From Lachnospiraceae bacterium (GTDB taxonomy: Bacteria > Bacillota > Clostridia > Lachnospirales > Lachnospiraceae): a DNA stretch of 64,000 bases. Made by a program: the position numbers and the translations under genes. Shown one piece after another: positions 27,701 through 34,718 of this stretch; position 1 is the first letter of the stretch; each line of letters opens with the position of its first letter. The stretch is from contig JAETNQ010000008.1 of assembly GCA_021772075.1 (NCBI GenBank), positions 1 to 64,000 on the forward strand. The letters are read 5' to 3'. Under the pieces are notes generated by a model. The model had not been told where the DNA came from. It was given only the letters and a program-made list of their open reading frames with translations, and did no database searches.

Positions 27701-30700
27701 CAATCTGGTTTTGGAAGAGGATGTTTATTCCTATCAGGCGGCGGTAAGAGACAATGCGATTGGTTTTTGCGATGTGGCAAATAACCGGGCTGTGCAGCAG
27801 ATTTTTGATGCAGGGCTGACGGGACAGATGAATGCTATGGAAGCCGCCATGGGAGCGATGAAAGGGCAGACAGTCAAATTGTGGGATGGAAGCGCTTTTG
27901 TTTCCCTTCCTTCCAGCCTTAAGGAGGAGGAGATCGGCAAATATGCAGCTTATTACGGAAATCTGGCAGGAACTTATAGCGGAAGCGGCCATGCGTATTT
28001 CCTGAAGCCGACAGTGGCTTATGCGGATAAAAATGCAACACGGCCTGTTGTGGACGTGGGGAATACGGAGTCCGGGGCTGCATCCGGTAATACGATGCTT
28101 TCTTCTCCTTATGCTTATAGAAGGAACATACATGTTATTTATTTTGAACCGGATGTGAGCGGAAATAATACAGCAGCCAGGTTATGGGCAAGTACGCCGA
28201 TGGGGGAGGAGGGATTGTTCTCTAAAGTAAATGCGGATGCCAAGCTGGAAGAATATGCGAAAGTGATGAACCCTGCAACGGCAAAAGCATCGGAACTGCT
28301 GGATGCTTACCGTTTGAATATTGTGAACGACTCAGGAAGCAGCGTATCCGACATTTACAAAAATATATATAAAGATGAAAACGGATATCTGCCCAAAATA
28401 TCCATAGAGGAAAATGGAGCGGAAGTAGAGCTTCCTATGATTATTCTGGATACCCAGTATGGAACAGTAGACCAGTTGATGGGCGGTGTGCTGGCGGCCC
28501 TGACAGGGGCAGGCGGCATCCATAACAGCGGGACTGTCCATAAAGACAGCATCTACGACCAGGGCATGAATGAGATCATAGGCATATCGGTGGAACCGAT
28601 GAAAGTAGAAAATGGTACGATTCAGAACGGGGATGCCGGCAGAACGGGAAGCATTAAATACTATAATAGGGAAAACGGGCATGACAGGGTGGAAATCTTC
28701 GATAACACCAAGGAACCTGACGAGGAGGATGCGGATGGAAAAGGCACTACTTTTTCCATGCTTACGATTACTTACCGGCAGAAAGATTACGCGGCAATTG
28801 ACGGAGGCAGCGCAGTAGGAGGGGAAATAAAATTGCAAATCCCTGTTTTTGTGGTGGAGAGATTGACGATCGATACCTATCTGAAGATGGCCGAAGGCGA
28901 AGTGTATAATGCGGATAAGGCAAAAGCAGAAGGGGCGGCGAGAAATCCCCTATTGGCGAATGACAGTACCTATACTTTATATATGGAATATATATACGGC
29001 AGCGCCAGGGATAAGTACAGTACGGATGATAAACCGATCTGTATCGATAAAGCATTGGGGATCACTTATACGGATGAAAAGGGAAATATAGTTCCGACAA
29101 AGCTGTGGCCGGGTACGAGACTGACAATGATCGATGTATGCGATTCCAACAAGGTATATTATTATACGGTCCGGGAGGAGGATACGGTCATTAAATTTGA
29201 GCAGTTCAAAACCGACCCCAATGACCCTGCTTCTGAGACATACAAAAATAAGCCGATCCATGGTGAGAACGGCCTGGATGTATATAAGGACGGAAACGGT
29301 TTCCCCGCGGAGGACAGGGATGAGCCGTATATGGATGTCGGCGTAGAGCGGTTCCTTATTATTGTGGATACGGCTTTGGTGGATGAGGAATTGAAACTGA
29401 CAACGCGGAATGTCCGTGATTACCATGTAACACCGGAGCTGAGCGATGATATTGCAAAGAGAACCACATTAACGGAACATAACAAGCTGCAGGTAACTAT
29501 GCAGCCGGGCCTTACAATTGATTTTGTTTCAAAGGGAACGGAGGATATCACGGATATTGCAGGTATTATACAGGATGGCGCGGAGGTAGAGATAGATGCA
29601 ACCTTCCAGATTGCCGGAGAAAAAGCGTATTGGCTGAGAGCCTTAAATAACCAGACGACTACGATAGACAGCGCGAACCATAATAAATATCTGGAAGTGG
29701 GAATTTATTTTACGGATACCAATGGCAATCGGGTAAGGCTTCCGGATAATACGAATGTAACGGTGAATGGAAAACGCGTACAGCCATGGGAGGAGGAAAT
29801 CAAGGAAGAAGAGAATCTGGGCGCATACGTGAACCGGACGGAGGTATATTTTTATAAGGATGGAAGGATTATGTTCCCGCTGGATAAGTTGAAAGAGATT
29901 GTTCAGAAGGATATGGATATGCATGGAACAAACAATTTTAGCGGCATAACCAGCGAAAAACTGAACATCTTACTTAATTTTGCGAATGCAGACCTTTCTG
30001 CTTATACAGATAACAGATATATAGTGAATCTGGAGCTGCTGAGGATTGAAGACGCAAATTATCCTGCAGGCGGAGAAATCATAGATATTTATGAAAAATC
30101 GCTGATCGCAAGAAGGCGGACGGATCTGGCCTGCGCGTTGGAAACCAGGGATTTGATGGAGCTTGGCATTAATACATACCATAACCAGACGCCTATGCCC
30201 CATAACATTAACTTTGATTTTAAGCTGGATTTTAACGGGATATTGAGCGATACCAGCCATAGCATGAACCAGCAGATAGCGGATAAATATTATACGGTGA
30301 CCTACCATATCATGGAAAAGACAAACAAGAACGGGACACCGGAATATAAACCGTACACCGGAAGCCAGCTTTCCTTGGCGCTGGCGGCTCCTCCTTCTTC
30401 CGATATGCAGAAAGGGCTTCAGAAAGGAAGTTCGTCGACCGGTGAATTTGCAAATTCCGTTTACATCACTTATAAGTATAATCTGCGGGAAATTGAAAAA
30501 GGAACGGGGGATGCCGGAAGAGGGGTAATTACGAGGGATTTGGTGCTGACAGTAAAGGATGCGGCAAAGATGGATTTGTCAAATTATAAGATTATGGCAT
30601 CCGTCTTGGTATCCGACAATCCGCCGGGAGATATTGAAATGGATGTGAATCCGACGCTCAGCGATTTCTTCGTATTTACGATAGCAAAGCTGAAGACGGA

Positions 30701-30713
30701 TCTGGATTATTAA
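18762..30713 (+). CDS. Giant secreted GLUG-repeat surface protein (~3,980 aa)
   Basis: Signal peptide with probable cleavage after SIYSVLAA, then a Pro/Gly/Glu repeat stalk of twelve 11-residue units (GGNGSESQPPE type, residues ~63-194). A segment with four CxxC/CxxxC-like ribbons follows (YRCVFCLR, PVCEDCGLA, YRCAICGEE). From about residue 350 to 3,100 there are dozens of GLUG-like units (SAGGLVGRTEG, AGGVIGLF, GGIVGDLKGS), the pattern of right-handed beta-helix adhesins. The last ~900 residues are mixed beta domains without repeats. No LPXTG motif, S-layer-homology domain or C-terminal membrane anchor is seen, so attachment must be by another route. I start it at ATG 18762 behind AGGTGA; the track start is a GTG. 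It ends the surface operon, and a terminator follows. Confidence 0.8.
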   Translation: MKRYFGKKSYKKIGSMIAVFLVLAIFLNNESIYSVLAAESAPKAAADNSGSQGTEGETAPPEGGSGSESQPPEGGSGSESQPPEGGNGSESQPPEGGNGSESQPPEGGNGNENQPPEGGDGNESQPPEGGNGSESQPPEGGNGNENQPPEGGDGNESQPPEGGNGSESQPPEGGGGNENQPPEGGNGNENQPPEEGDGTGDKLPEDEVIPEKPLPEELPADGSLDGEIIDDADGEEGIPSCAEEREHEYEVILGEDGSVTGYRCVFCLREISEETLEAEGASLHAHIWNRAEGEIIPVCEDCGLARLDCDGEDGYGIHIFELIQEEGKPDKYRCAICGEEKEFLDEWDMTAELFAELMGVSLYAFEYNGEPSDLPTTADELKAYSGKTLMVEKLADLMALQKLSSESDFDGYTVQLVFQRGDSGTTNTWDLRSLKGDFNGLGSEEYPFKGVLTSYYDAKSFNFQTATPMLNYVAAGAEISNLQINADITGDGSSPIGAIASHVVSDQGGTVTISDIFLSGTISNPGGAAGGFFGEVVNASAKEPIKIDYKKGDGSELGISVGADVSGGSAGGLVGRTEGKVEVYKTNAFPTGAVSGTQYAGMLVGSMEAGGTLFADGSDEEWNVNVMGTGTSGGLVGRIGKGTLCRTQGNEKELILAGKVEGGHAGGLVGECADTEVRMDHVAVKADVTALTGNAGGVIGLFTESASGTGNANAPDEDWHLLHHIDIIGNIRGVTNIGGIVGDLKGSNVRIGLPGEADNFECMEVSGNISADSQGAAAGGMIGTAEGEFIEVYHATVTGGIDTAGTIGGVVGKVGNAVVKVRNAKVGAALDPQADGQIQGGIFGDILPGSMAALDGEIDVEGLKMNHASLLRGHIAGKQEEALVYFEENCSYGKPEGKDWVDNIGSYGGVYRNGIWGEGGNTPLISYAGKNVTGAVYNSGSGWLLDSEADIMRLAIMLNTEGRFAGNCFGGTAKAELLTADYLLNKPSYALGESGIYALNRNDKGNEDGERFTGKLAGEGNPVIDLGDCITYQSYLSLFPCAGEGVEFRNLTVKRNIRYARDAAAGLAAYTSGNVTADGVDMQVSLTGSTVDSPYLYGGMFADYQAKGAVTLSVTGSRIGGSFEINQNTGDDSKKQYLGGLLAKYTADTTETPIIQINGLEIAAPITSSSGSVSGMITQINTEDANQDKTRDRVMLDMQKITVTGGTKISISHRGESGGFLGWKWFGIGPCAGNYSINELTVGDGGTAASGPSYYTDGGYGGLVHTVTGRIQLKDVHIRNASFRARPEISNHNGLLFHNGHNALIELEEYEIADQGVGVKPADINYAANRGKVSVTGQTAYFGEVVGSNMGDSKDRRSYTNGGIVNIISPAFQNDFTAFSGHLFSLNDGAGSNSNQTRYYYNLFGTSLSGEGTFLPENRKLDKNSLVITDADQMMIWHLSQYMNDSIRRYLKPYFRGEAVPDKNTDVTIKGTIDLNRKGYYPTPVQDCTVKGEDSATVVFYADELAEVNGTIAEQGGKGEGRKENYMLHSGLLISPKGGMTVQGDKNYLTLKGKVTRLFEDSGALFVMSICGTNTICKIRLEDLYLNNFGGAAHGYGLLIGTIGDGSDINISWLETKGYRDAPGKARQTYAASALIGRVGNGSAKDLKLDFTNIKMGGKNPERQLADKSEGIFRWAIFIDFHEYTDNTQENKGRVRYLFTEEAYKGLDMADTRNSTRDPFGQGIFGDNNYKSIGEYVTIGKELKNGFEYWNKDGEVKQEDIGTINWDEYLPYVCTATHASNKAIQVNPKNVSIDKGCGTYEDPYQITSAKQLLALSYYLMNGEGQQYLENWQIRKSGDKENPTADGICTKSHTADTLKTYGQDDFPTREELRKAYYMITDDIDFSALKASGDAPVAQSFVGLGTTQYPFSGVIVGQKSDGSIPKVILPYKRKGTTSNYFGLVQYAKGAVIKNLEIVSPEVPTDDNDLLTNVVRVSNSGSAVMGCILGGDNIIDNVKVRTQIAVNPDTGGMNAAVGGYAGTVQQGSLILRNVKADCLSGFRWGLLSGNNENMDGVPWSDNYPFVSGAVGKVENGFVLYEGSGVSANEKILSHDAKAIPGIYSHGVLPFSYTYDVITASGMEGEKNSISVKSDGGNFTCDIADGAQLQLVSMAINSDSFSVYYGGGGYDKQAACRKAKYDEVGNVTVPTAEYVNATEKDDDVYWYPYIYQYFIFDGFSAESSDASGTGFYKTLESYGTGGKRSKLNAVTGDVSASMTYRLRDDVSKEIDYDLSVYQRGFRGLGATYRVFDTDDVTVNVTPNKTGVYSDFRANFDGGGATIKAEMINDYAKGIHTAALFNDLVDTSARNSYFIRNFTVTGTFQSSNSTEGNNASNYAADRAAAVVGMMRRPWEISGITAKNVNVWSKGRAAGIVAWINLPADTRSNPSAKNYAFTNCKVLSVKEGSAEKGTVIHTLGGSSGGIVGTMATWHNNDLDGYSLTLENCKVLGEQKSGSPAYYVYIENEGMQDGLGGGDQERNGRGRSGGMVGHVGKNHEKDINIRTRIACRVIDSISTDEDVQYVFINGSDSTGGVIGEYYGWRRDESDLCMEVANIAVSDSVIESKNRNETDQGSFGVGGIIGKLQREATCEIKYTNVVNTDVRSVYGGIENNVSITNIAPKGDLNAGGVIGYCYYKSRVTLDHVQVRGAMKDGKPQYEISSRLSNAGGMIGACWDGQEDAEASKYVTIKDSAVSGMNISSDSRSLADREGDKASGISAGAAGGVIGRASAIEALTVRDVSVENCVLRSGRGAAGGMIGNAVSRLGSLLQNISVESCKIGSNGGLSTVDAGGVFGRLGVLDNKGSQGLKGNLKIEQCDIYGNNAGGLAGSADEKQQIGNVWSDGTTGHKITVNGNSVLGYYAGGVFGSDRSEETCFADVEISGNTIAGAGNGANSSAAGGFCGRKESLAGENSSHNLNDVTVENNRIFSTHMTDSKKQSAGGMFGNLVLEEDVYSYQAAVRDNAIGFCDVANNRAVQQIFDAGLTGQMNAMEAAMGAMKGQTVKLWDGSAFVSLPSSLKEEEIGKYAAYYGNLAGTYSGSGHAYFLKPTVAYADKNATRPVVDVGNTESGAASGNTMLSSPYAYRRNIHVIYFEPDVSGNNTAARLWASTPMGEEGLFSKVNADAKLEEYAKVMNPATAKASELLDAYRLNIVNDSGSSVSDIYKNIYKDENGYLPKISIEENGAEVELPMIILDTQYGTVDQLMGGVLAALTGAGGIHNSGTVHKDSIYDQGMNEIIGISVEPMKVENGTIQNGDAGRTGSIKYYNRENGHDRVEIFDNTKEPDEEDADGKGTTFSMLTITYRQKDYAAIDGGSAVGGEIKLQIPVFVVERLTIDTYLKMAEGEVYNADKAKAEGAARNPLLANDSTYTLYMEYIYGSARDKYSTDDKPICIDKALGITYTDEKGNIVPTKLWPGTRLTMIDVCDSNKVYYYTVREEDTVIKFEQFKTDPNDPASETYKNKPIHGENGLDVYKDGNGFPAEDRDEPYMDVGVERFLIIVDTALVDEELKLTTRNVRDYHVTPELSDDIAKRTTLTEHNKLQVTMQPGLTIDFVSKGTEDITDIAGIIQDGAEVEIDATFQIAGEKAYWLRALNNQTTTIDSANHNKYLEVGIYFTDTNGNRVRLPDNTNVTVNGKRVQPWEEEIKEEENLGAYVNRTEVYFYKDGRIMFPLDKLKEIVQKDMDMHGTNNFSGITSEKLNILLNFANADLSAYTDNRYIVNLELLRIEDANYPAGGEIIDIYEKSLIARRRTDLACALETRDLMELGINTYHNQTPMPHNINFDFKLDFNGILSDTSHSMNQQIADKYYTVTYHIMEKTNKNGTPEYKPYTGSQLSLALAAPPSSDMQKGLQKGSSSTGEFANSVYITYKYNLREIEKGTGDAGRGVITRDLVLTVKDAAKMDLSNYKIMASVLVSDNPPGDIEMDVNPTLSDFFVFTIAKLKTDLDY
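18948..19343 (+). repeat. Twelve tandem 33-bp repeats (VNTR) in the giant gene
   Basis: Twelve in-frame 33-bp units encode GG(S/N/D/G)G(S/N)E(S/N)QPPE. Units 5-7 and 8-10 repeat the same order of variants (NGNEN, DGNES, NGSES), showing a higher-order duplication of a 99-bp block. Copy number is likely to vary between strains. The long alternative-frame ORFs here on both strands are by-products of the repeat. Confidence 0.9.
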
Positions 30714-30748
30714 ACCTGAAGATCAGGGGAAGCGCAAAATGACAAAAA

Positions 30749-30795
30749 AGAAGGCAGGATGGCTGATATTTTTCCATTCTGCCTTCTCTTTTTCT
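30749..30795. terminator. Bidirectional terminator between the giant gene and the EAL gene
   Basis: AGAAGGCAG...ATGG pairs with CCAT...CTGCCTTCT (30749-30762 with 30774-30787). T-rich sequence follows on the plus strand (CTTTTTCTG) and on the minus strand (CTTTTTTGTC). The two genes converge here and share it. Confidence 0.85.
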
Positions 30796-30805
30796 GTTTT
30801 ATTTT

Positions 30806-32350
30806 TTATCCGACCCTTTGCATCATCTGCGTCAATATATCCACATCTTTCTCGAAGTCCTCAAAAGTCGGGTAATATTCCGAAGGCCGGTAGAGATTGC
30901 GGAGCATGGACTTATTCAACTGGTCAAAATGTCTTACGTCCAGAGGTTTCGCGAAAAAATACCCTTGGGCAATATCGCAGCCGATATCGGAAAGGAAATT
31001 GGCTTGCTGCAGCGACTCCACGCCCTCGGTAATAACGGTAAGGTTCAATTCCTTGGCCATAGCGATCAGATAACGGAGGATGGTAAGTCCTTCGTTGGAA
31101 GAAGAGTTCCTCATAAGGAAGCTCCGGTCCAGCTTGATCCTCTCTATGGGGTAATCCTTCAGCAGATTCAAAGGAGAGTGGACGCTTCCGAAGTTGTCGA
31201 TACAAAGGGAAAAGCCCCTTTCTTTTAACTTCATAATGATTTCGGATACTTCCTTGCGGGCATTGGCAACGCCCCGCTCAGGGAGCTCCAGTACAAGTAA
31301 GTCTTTGGAGATCAGATAGGAATGCATCAACTGTTCCAGTTTGTCGATAAACGCCGTGCTTTGCAGATGGAGCGGCGAAATATTCATGGAGATAGGGAGA
31401 GGGGTCATTTTATTGTCAATCCAGCGGCGGATCACCTTACAACACTCTTCCCACATATAATAATCCAGTTTTTGGATTAATGAAGTATTTTCGAAAAGGG
31501 GAAGAAAGGCATAAGGGGAGAGGATCCCTTTCCCGGGATAATCCCAGCGGACCAACGCTTCCGCAGATACGATATGATAGGAATGAAGATCAACCATAGG
31601 CTGTAGATAAACAATAAATTTGTGGCTATCCAGCGCCTCCTCCATTTCGGTACTCATTTTTTTATTTTCGTTATAGGTACGGATCAGATCTTCTGTAAAA
31701 TAGGCATAATTGGCTGTTTTCGGATCTTTGACCGCTTTTTGCGCCAGCAGGGTATAGTTCATAATGTCCATCAGGCTGTCCCCGACATGGTCGCGGTTAA
31801 TGCAATAAATGCCGAATACGGCGGTAACTGCAAAGGTAGGCGAGTAGTCTTTTAGTTTTGCGGTAATTGTCTCCACGATTTCCATAATCTCTTCTTCTGT
31901 AGTATCCCTCAAGAGTATGCCAAAGAGGTTGGAATTGACATGGGCATAGGCAACGCTGCCTCGAATGCTGTTCCGCAGAGTGTCAGCGGTATAAATCATC
32001 ACTTTGTCTCCCTCGGAAGGGCCAAAAAACTGGTTGATCTTCCCGAGATTAGAAATGCTGAAGCCGATCATAGTAAAAACGGAATCGGGAAAGCGCTCAA
32101 AATACGAAGAACAGCGGTTGATAAAATAATCGATATTGCCGATCTTTGTCACGGTATGGGTATATGCCGTTTTATTCAGCGAACTGATGGTGCTTTCCAG
32201 ATTTTGTATCTTATTCTCATAGTTTTGTTCCAGGTCATCCATTTTATCCGCTTTGTACTTATAGTGGATATTTCTGATATATAGCTGATAGCCCATATAA
32301 GCAATAATAACTAATAAAGTAATTATAATGAATGACGTAATATAAGACAT
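30806..32350 (-). CDS. Membrane GGDEF/EAL protein with degenerate motifs
   Basis: A protein of 514 residues. An N-terminal transmembrane segment (FIIITLLVIIAYMGYQLYI) and a coiled coil precede a GGDEF-like domain that has no GGDEF signature (the position reads NSNLFGILL), then an EAL domain. EAL residues seen include AEALVRW, the Asn in MNISPLHLQ, ELPERG, IKLDRSF, ITEGVES and QGYFFAKPL. The metal-binding DDFG loop reads IDNFGS, replacing the second aspartate. It may thus bind cyclic-di-GMP without hydrolysing it, or hydrolyse it slowly. It lies at the downstream end of the leftward dnaD-dnaI-prs gene run and converges with the surface operon, at whose other end an HD-GYP gene sits. The start at 32350 follows AAAGGAG. 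Confidence 0.8.
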   Translation of the reverse strand: MSYITSFIIITLLVIIAYMGYQLYIRNIHYKYKADKMDDLEQNYENKIQNLESTISSLNKTAYTHTVTKIGNIDYFINRCSSYFERFPDSVFTMIGFSISNLGKINQFFGPSEGDKVMIYTADTLRNSIRGSVAYAHVNSNLFGILLRDTTEEEIMEIVETITAKLKDYSPTFAVTAVFGIYCINRDHVGDSLMDIMNYTLLAQKAVKDPKTANYAYFTEDLIRTYNENKKMSTEMEEALDSHKFIVYLQPMVDLHSYHIVSAEALVRWDYPGKGILSPYAFLPLFENTSLIQKLDYYMWEECCKVIRRWIDNKMTPLPISMNISPLHLQSTAFIDKLEQLMHSYLISKDLLVLELPERGVANARKEVSEIIMKLKERGFSLCIDNFGSVHSPLNLLKDYPIERIKLDRSFLMRNSSSNEGLTILRYLIAMAKELNLTVITEGVESLQQANFLSDIGCDIAQGYFFAKPLDVRHFDQLNKSMLRNLYRPSEYYPTFEDFEKDVDILTQMMQRVG

Positions 32351-32424
32351 AAGAAGACTCCTTTCCGCTCATTTCCCCGAAGCGCGTACCCATTATCCTT
32401 TTATCTGAAAAACCATCCAAGGGA

Positions 32425-33615
32425 TCAGTCCTCTAAGTTTCCGTTCTTATATCTTGCCACAATGTTTTGGATGCGTTCGTTGGGATTCAGCAGATCGCTG
32501 ATGGAAGCATCATGGTTCAGGGTATCGATAATATATGCGATGTACTTGCTCATATCGCAATCGATGTACCATTCCCGGGAAAGAAGATCCGGGGTCTGGT
32601 AAATCAGGTTCGTTGTCAGGACTCTGTCAATAATGCCATTGGCGTATGCCTGGTCAAAACGTTCCAAGCCGTTCGTGAAAAGGCCGAAGGTAGCGCAGAT
32701 GAATACCCGGCGGGCTTTCCTTTCTTTTAATTCCGCAGCGACTTCCAGCGCGCTTTCGCCGGAAGAAATCATATCATCGATGATGACCACATCTTTGTCC
32801 TCCACGCTGGTTCCAAGAAATTCGTGGGCGACGATGGGGTTGCGGCCATGCACGATTTTGGTATAGTCGCGTCTCTTATAGAACATGCCCATATCAAGAC
32901 CCATGACGTTGGCCATATAAATAGCGCGGCTCATTCCGCCTTCATCGGGGCTGATAACCATCATATGATCCGAATCCAGTTCCAGTCCTTCTACATGCTG
33001 CAGCAACCCTTTGATAAACTGATAGGTGGGCTGTACCGTTTCAAAACCGTGAAGAGGAATCGCATTCTGGACTCTTGGGTCGTGGGCATCAAAAGTAATG
33101 ATATTATCGACCCCCATGGAAACCATTTCCTGAAGAGCCAGGGCGCAGTCCAAAGATTCCCGGGATGTACGCTTATGCTGCCGGCTTTCATATAAATAAG
33201 GCATAATAACCGTGATACGCCTGGCCTTTCCGCCTACAGCCGCTATAATACGTTTCAGGTTCTGATAATGGTCGTCGGGAGACATGTGGTTTTCGTGGCC
33301 GCATAAAGAGTAGGTCAGGCTATAGTTAGCCACATCGACGAGAAGGTAGAGATCGGTGCCGCGGACGGACTCCAGAATAATGCCCTTTGCTTCACCGGAA
33401 CCGAATCGCGGAACTTTTGCTCCAAGAATATAGGAATCCCGCTGATAACCTGCAAAGGCAAGGCTGTCTTTGTGTTCGCTTTCGCGTTCCGTCCGCCATT
33501 TTACAAGGTAGTAATCCACCTTTTCACATAAGGGTTTGCATCCGTCCAAAGGAATGATGCCTAAAGAACCGACAGGAATAGTTTCCAGGTTCCTTTTTTC
33601 TTCACGCTTTGCCAT
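32425..33615 (-). CDS. prs: Ribose-phosphate pyrophosphokinase (PRPP synthetase)
   Basis: A protein of 396 residues that makes phosphoribosyl pyrophosphate from ribose-5-phosphate and ATP for nucleotide, NAD, histidine and tryptophan synthesis. The PRPP-binding loop DVVIIDDMISSGES and the catalytic-loop region PYLYESRQHKRTSRE are clear. It is longer than the usual ~315-residue enzyme, with an N-terminal extension and insertions, as in a variant common in Lachnospiraceae; the allosteric site may differ. It lies downstream of the helicase-loader gene on the same strand (76-nt gap) and upstream of the EAL gene. Confidence 0.9.
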   Translation of the reverse strand: MAKREEKRNLETIPVGSLGIIPLDGCKPLCEKVDYYLVKWRTERESEHKDSLAFAGYQRDSYILGAKVPRFGSGEAKGIILESVRGTDLYLLVDVANYSLTYSLCGHENHMSPDDHYQNLKRIIAAVGGKARRITVIMPYLYESRQHKRTSRESLDCALALQEMVSMGVDNIITFDAHDPRVQNAIPLHGFETVQPTYQFIKGLLQHVEGLELDSDHMMVISPDEGGMSRAIYMANVMGLDMGMFYKRRDYTKIVHGRNPIVAHEFLGTSVEDKDVVIIDDMISSGESALEVAAELKERKARRVFICATFGLFTNGLERFDQAYANGIIDRVLTTNLIYQTPDLLSREWYIDCDMSKYIAYIIDTLNHDASISDLLNPNERIQNIVARYKNGNLED

Positions 33616-33691
33616 GAAAGATCCTCGCTTTCCATAATGAAATAATAAATCCCCGCAGGGGTGTTGCTGCTGAAAGCCTGTGCGGCTTAGC

Positions 33692-34660
33692 CTATTCGGC
33701 TTTATGCAATTTTTTATATATCCGGATGTCCGGCCCGGTAAGCTTGCATATCATATAATTGCTTGTAATCCGGGAAAATATCCTGTCAGAATAGCGGTTG
33801 CGCAGTTCTTCGAGAGATAAATTCGTAGAGATAATCGTTGATTTTTTCCGCATATGTCTTTCGGTCAGGCAAGAAAAGAGCTGGGATGTCACAAAATTAT
33901 TCGTCAGCTCCGTTCCAAGGTCGTCGATGATCAACAGGTCGCATCGATAGAGATCCTCATAAGTTCCATGAAGGTCTTCTTTATTTTTATAATCGAAAGA
34001 AAGATGGGATAATGCCTCAAAGAGTCCGACAGCACTGAAATATATAACGGAATTCCCTGCTTCTAGCAATTCCTTTGCAATGCATCCGGAAAGAAACGAT
34101 TTACCTGTTCCCACTGTACCATAAAAAAAGAGATTGCGATAGTCAAAACTAAAATTTTGCGTAAATTTTTTACATGTTTCGACGGCATTCTGAAAATGGA
34201 TCAAATCGTCTCCCTGATAATATTCATAAGAAAGGGTGGAAAAATTTTCCGTTTCCAAAGTACGGCTGATGTTGGATTGTTCATAAAGCAGGGAAATTTC
34301 TGCCTGGCGGAAACAATGGCATTTCCTGCCGTTAATATATCCGGTATCCAGACAGTCCGGGCAGTCGTAGACAGGCTCAAGATAGTCTGCGGGAAGGCCG
34401 GAAGCCGTAAGAAGGCTGGTTTTGCTTTCGGACAGATTTCTGAGAAGAAGCCTGAGTTCATGAAGCGCTGATTCGTCCCCTTCCAAAAGTTTCCTTCCCT
34501 GTGCCACAGAAATAGAGGCAATGGAATCCTCTAATTCCCGGAAACCGTCCACATGGGAATAAACATAAGCGCGCCGTTCTTCCAGCGCATGACGGTTTTT
34601 ATTTTGCTTTTCTTCATAGGTACGAATAATGGCATCGTATTGGCTGTTCGTTAATGGCAC
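33692..34660 (-). CDS. DnaI/DnaC-like helicase loader ATPase
   Basis: AAA+ protein of 322 residues that loads the replicative helicase. The N-terminal half has a four-cysteine zinc site (CPDCLDTGYINGRKCHC), as in DnaI. Walker A is GTVGTGKS and Walker B LLIIDDLGTE, followed by sensor STNLSLEELRNRYSDRI. The start is GTG 34660 (MPLTNSQYDAI), with a G-rich segment upstream. It follows the DnaD-like gene by 58 nt, giving the usual Firmicutes pairing of primosome DnaD/DnaB and DnaI functions. Confidence 0.85.
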   Translation of the reverse strand: MPLTNSQYDAIIRTYEEKQNKNRHALEERRAYVYSHVDGFRELEDSIASISVAQGRKLLEGDESALHELRLLLRNLSESKTSLLTASGLPADYLEPVYDCPDCLDTGYINGRKCHCFRQAEISLLYEQSNISRTLETENFSTLSYEYYQGDDLIHFQNAVETCKKFTQNFSFDYRNLFFYGTVGTGKSFLSGCIAKELLEAGNSVIYFSAVGLFEALSHLSFDYKNKEDLHGTYEDLYRCDLLIIDDLGTELTNNFVTSQLFSCLTERHMRKKSTIISTNLSLEELRNRYSDRIFSRITSNYMICKLTGPDIRIYKKLHKAE

Positions 34661-34718
34661 GCCTTGGTTCCCCCCTGGTTACGAATGTAATTACAAGCAA
34701 TATCAGCTGCAAGTAATG

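Noticed and set aside
33655-33690. Short CCCCGCAGGGG hairpin between prs and the dnaI-like gene as a terminator
   Set aside because: The stem is short, has no T tract, and lies within a same-strand gene run.
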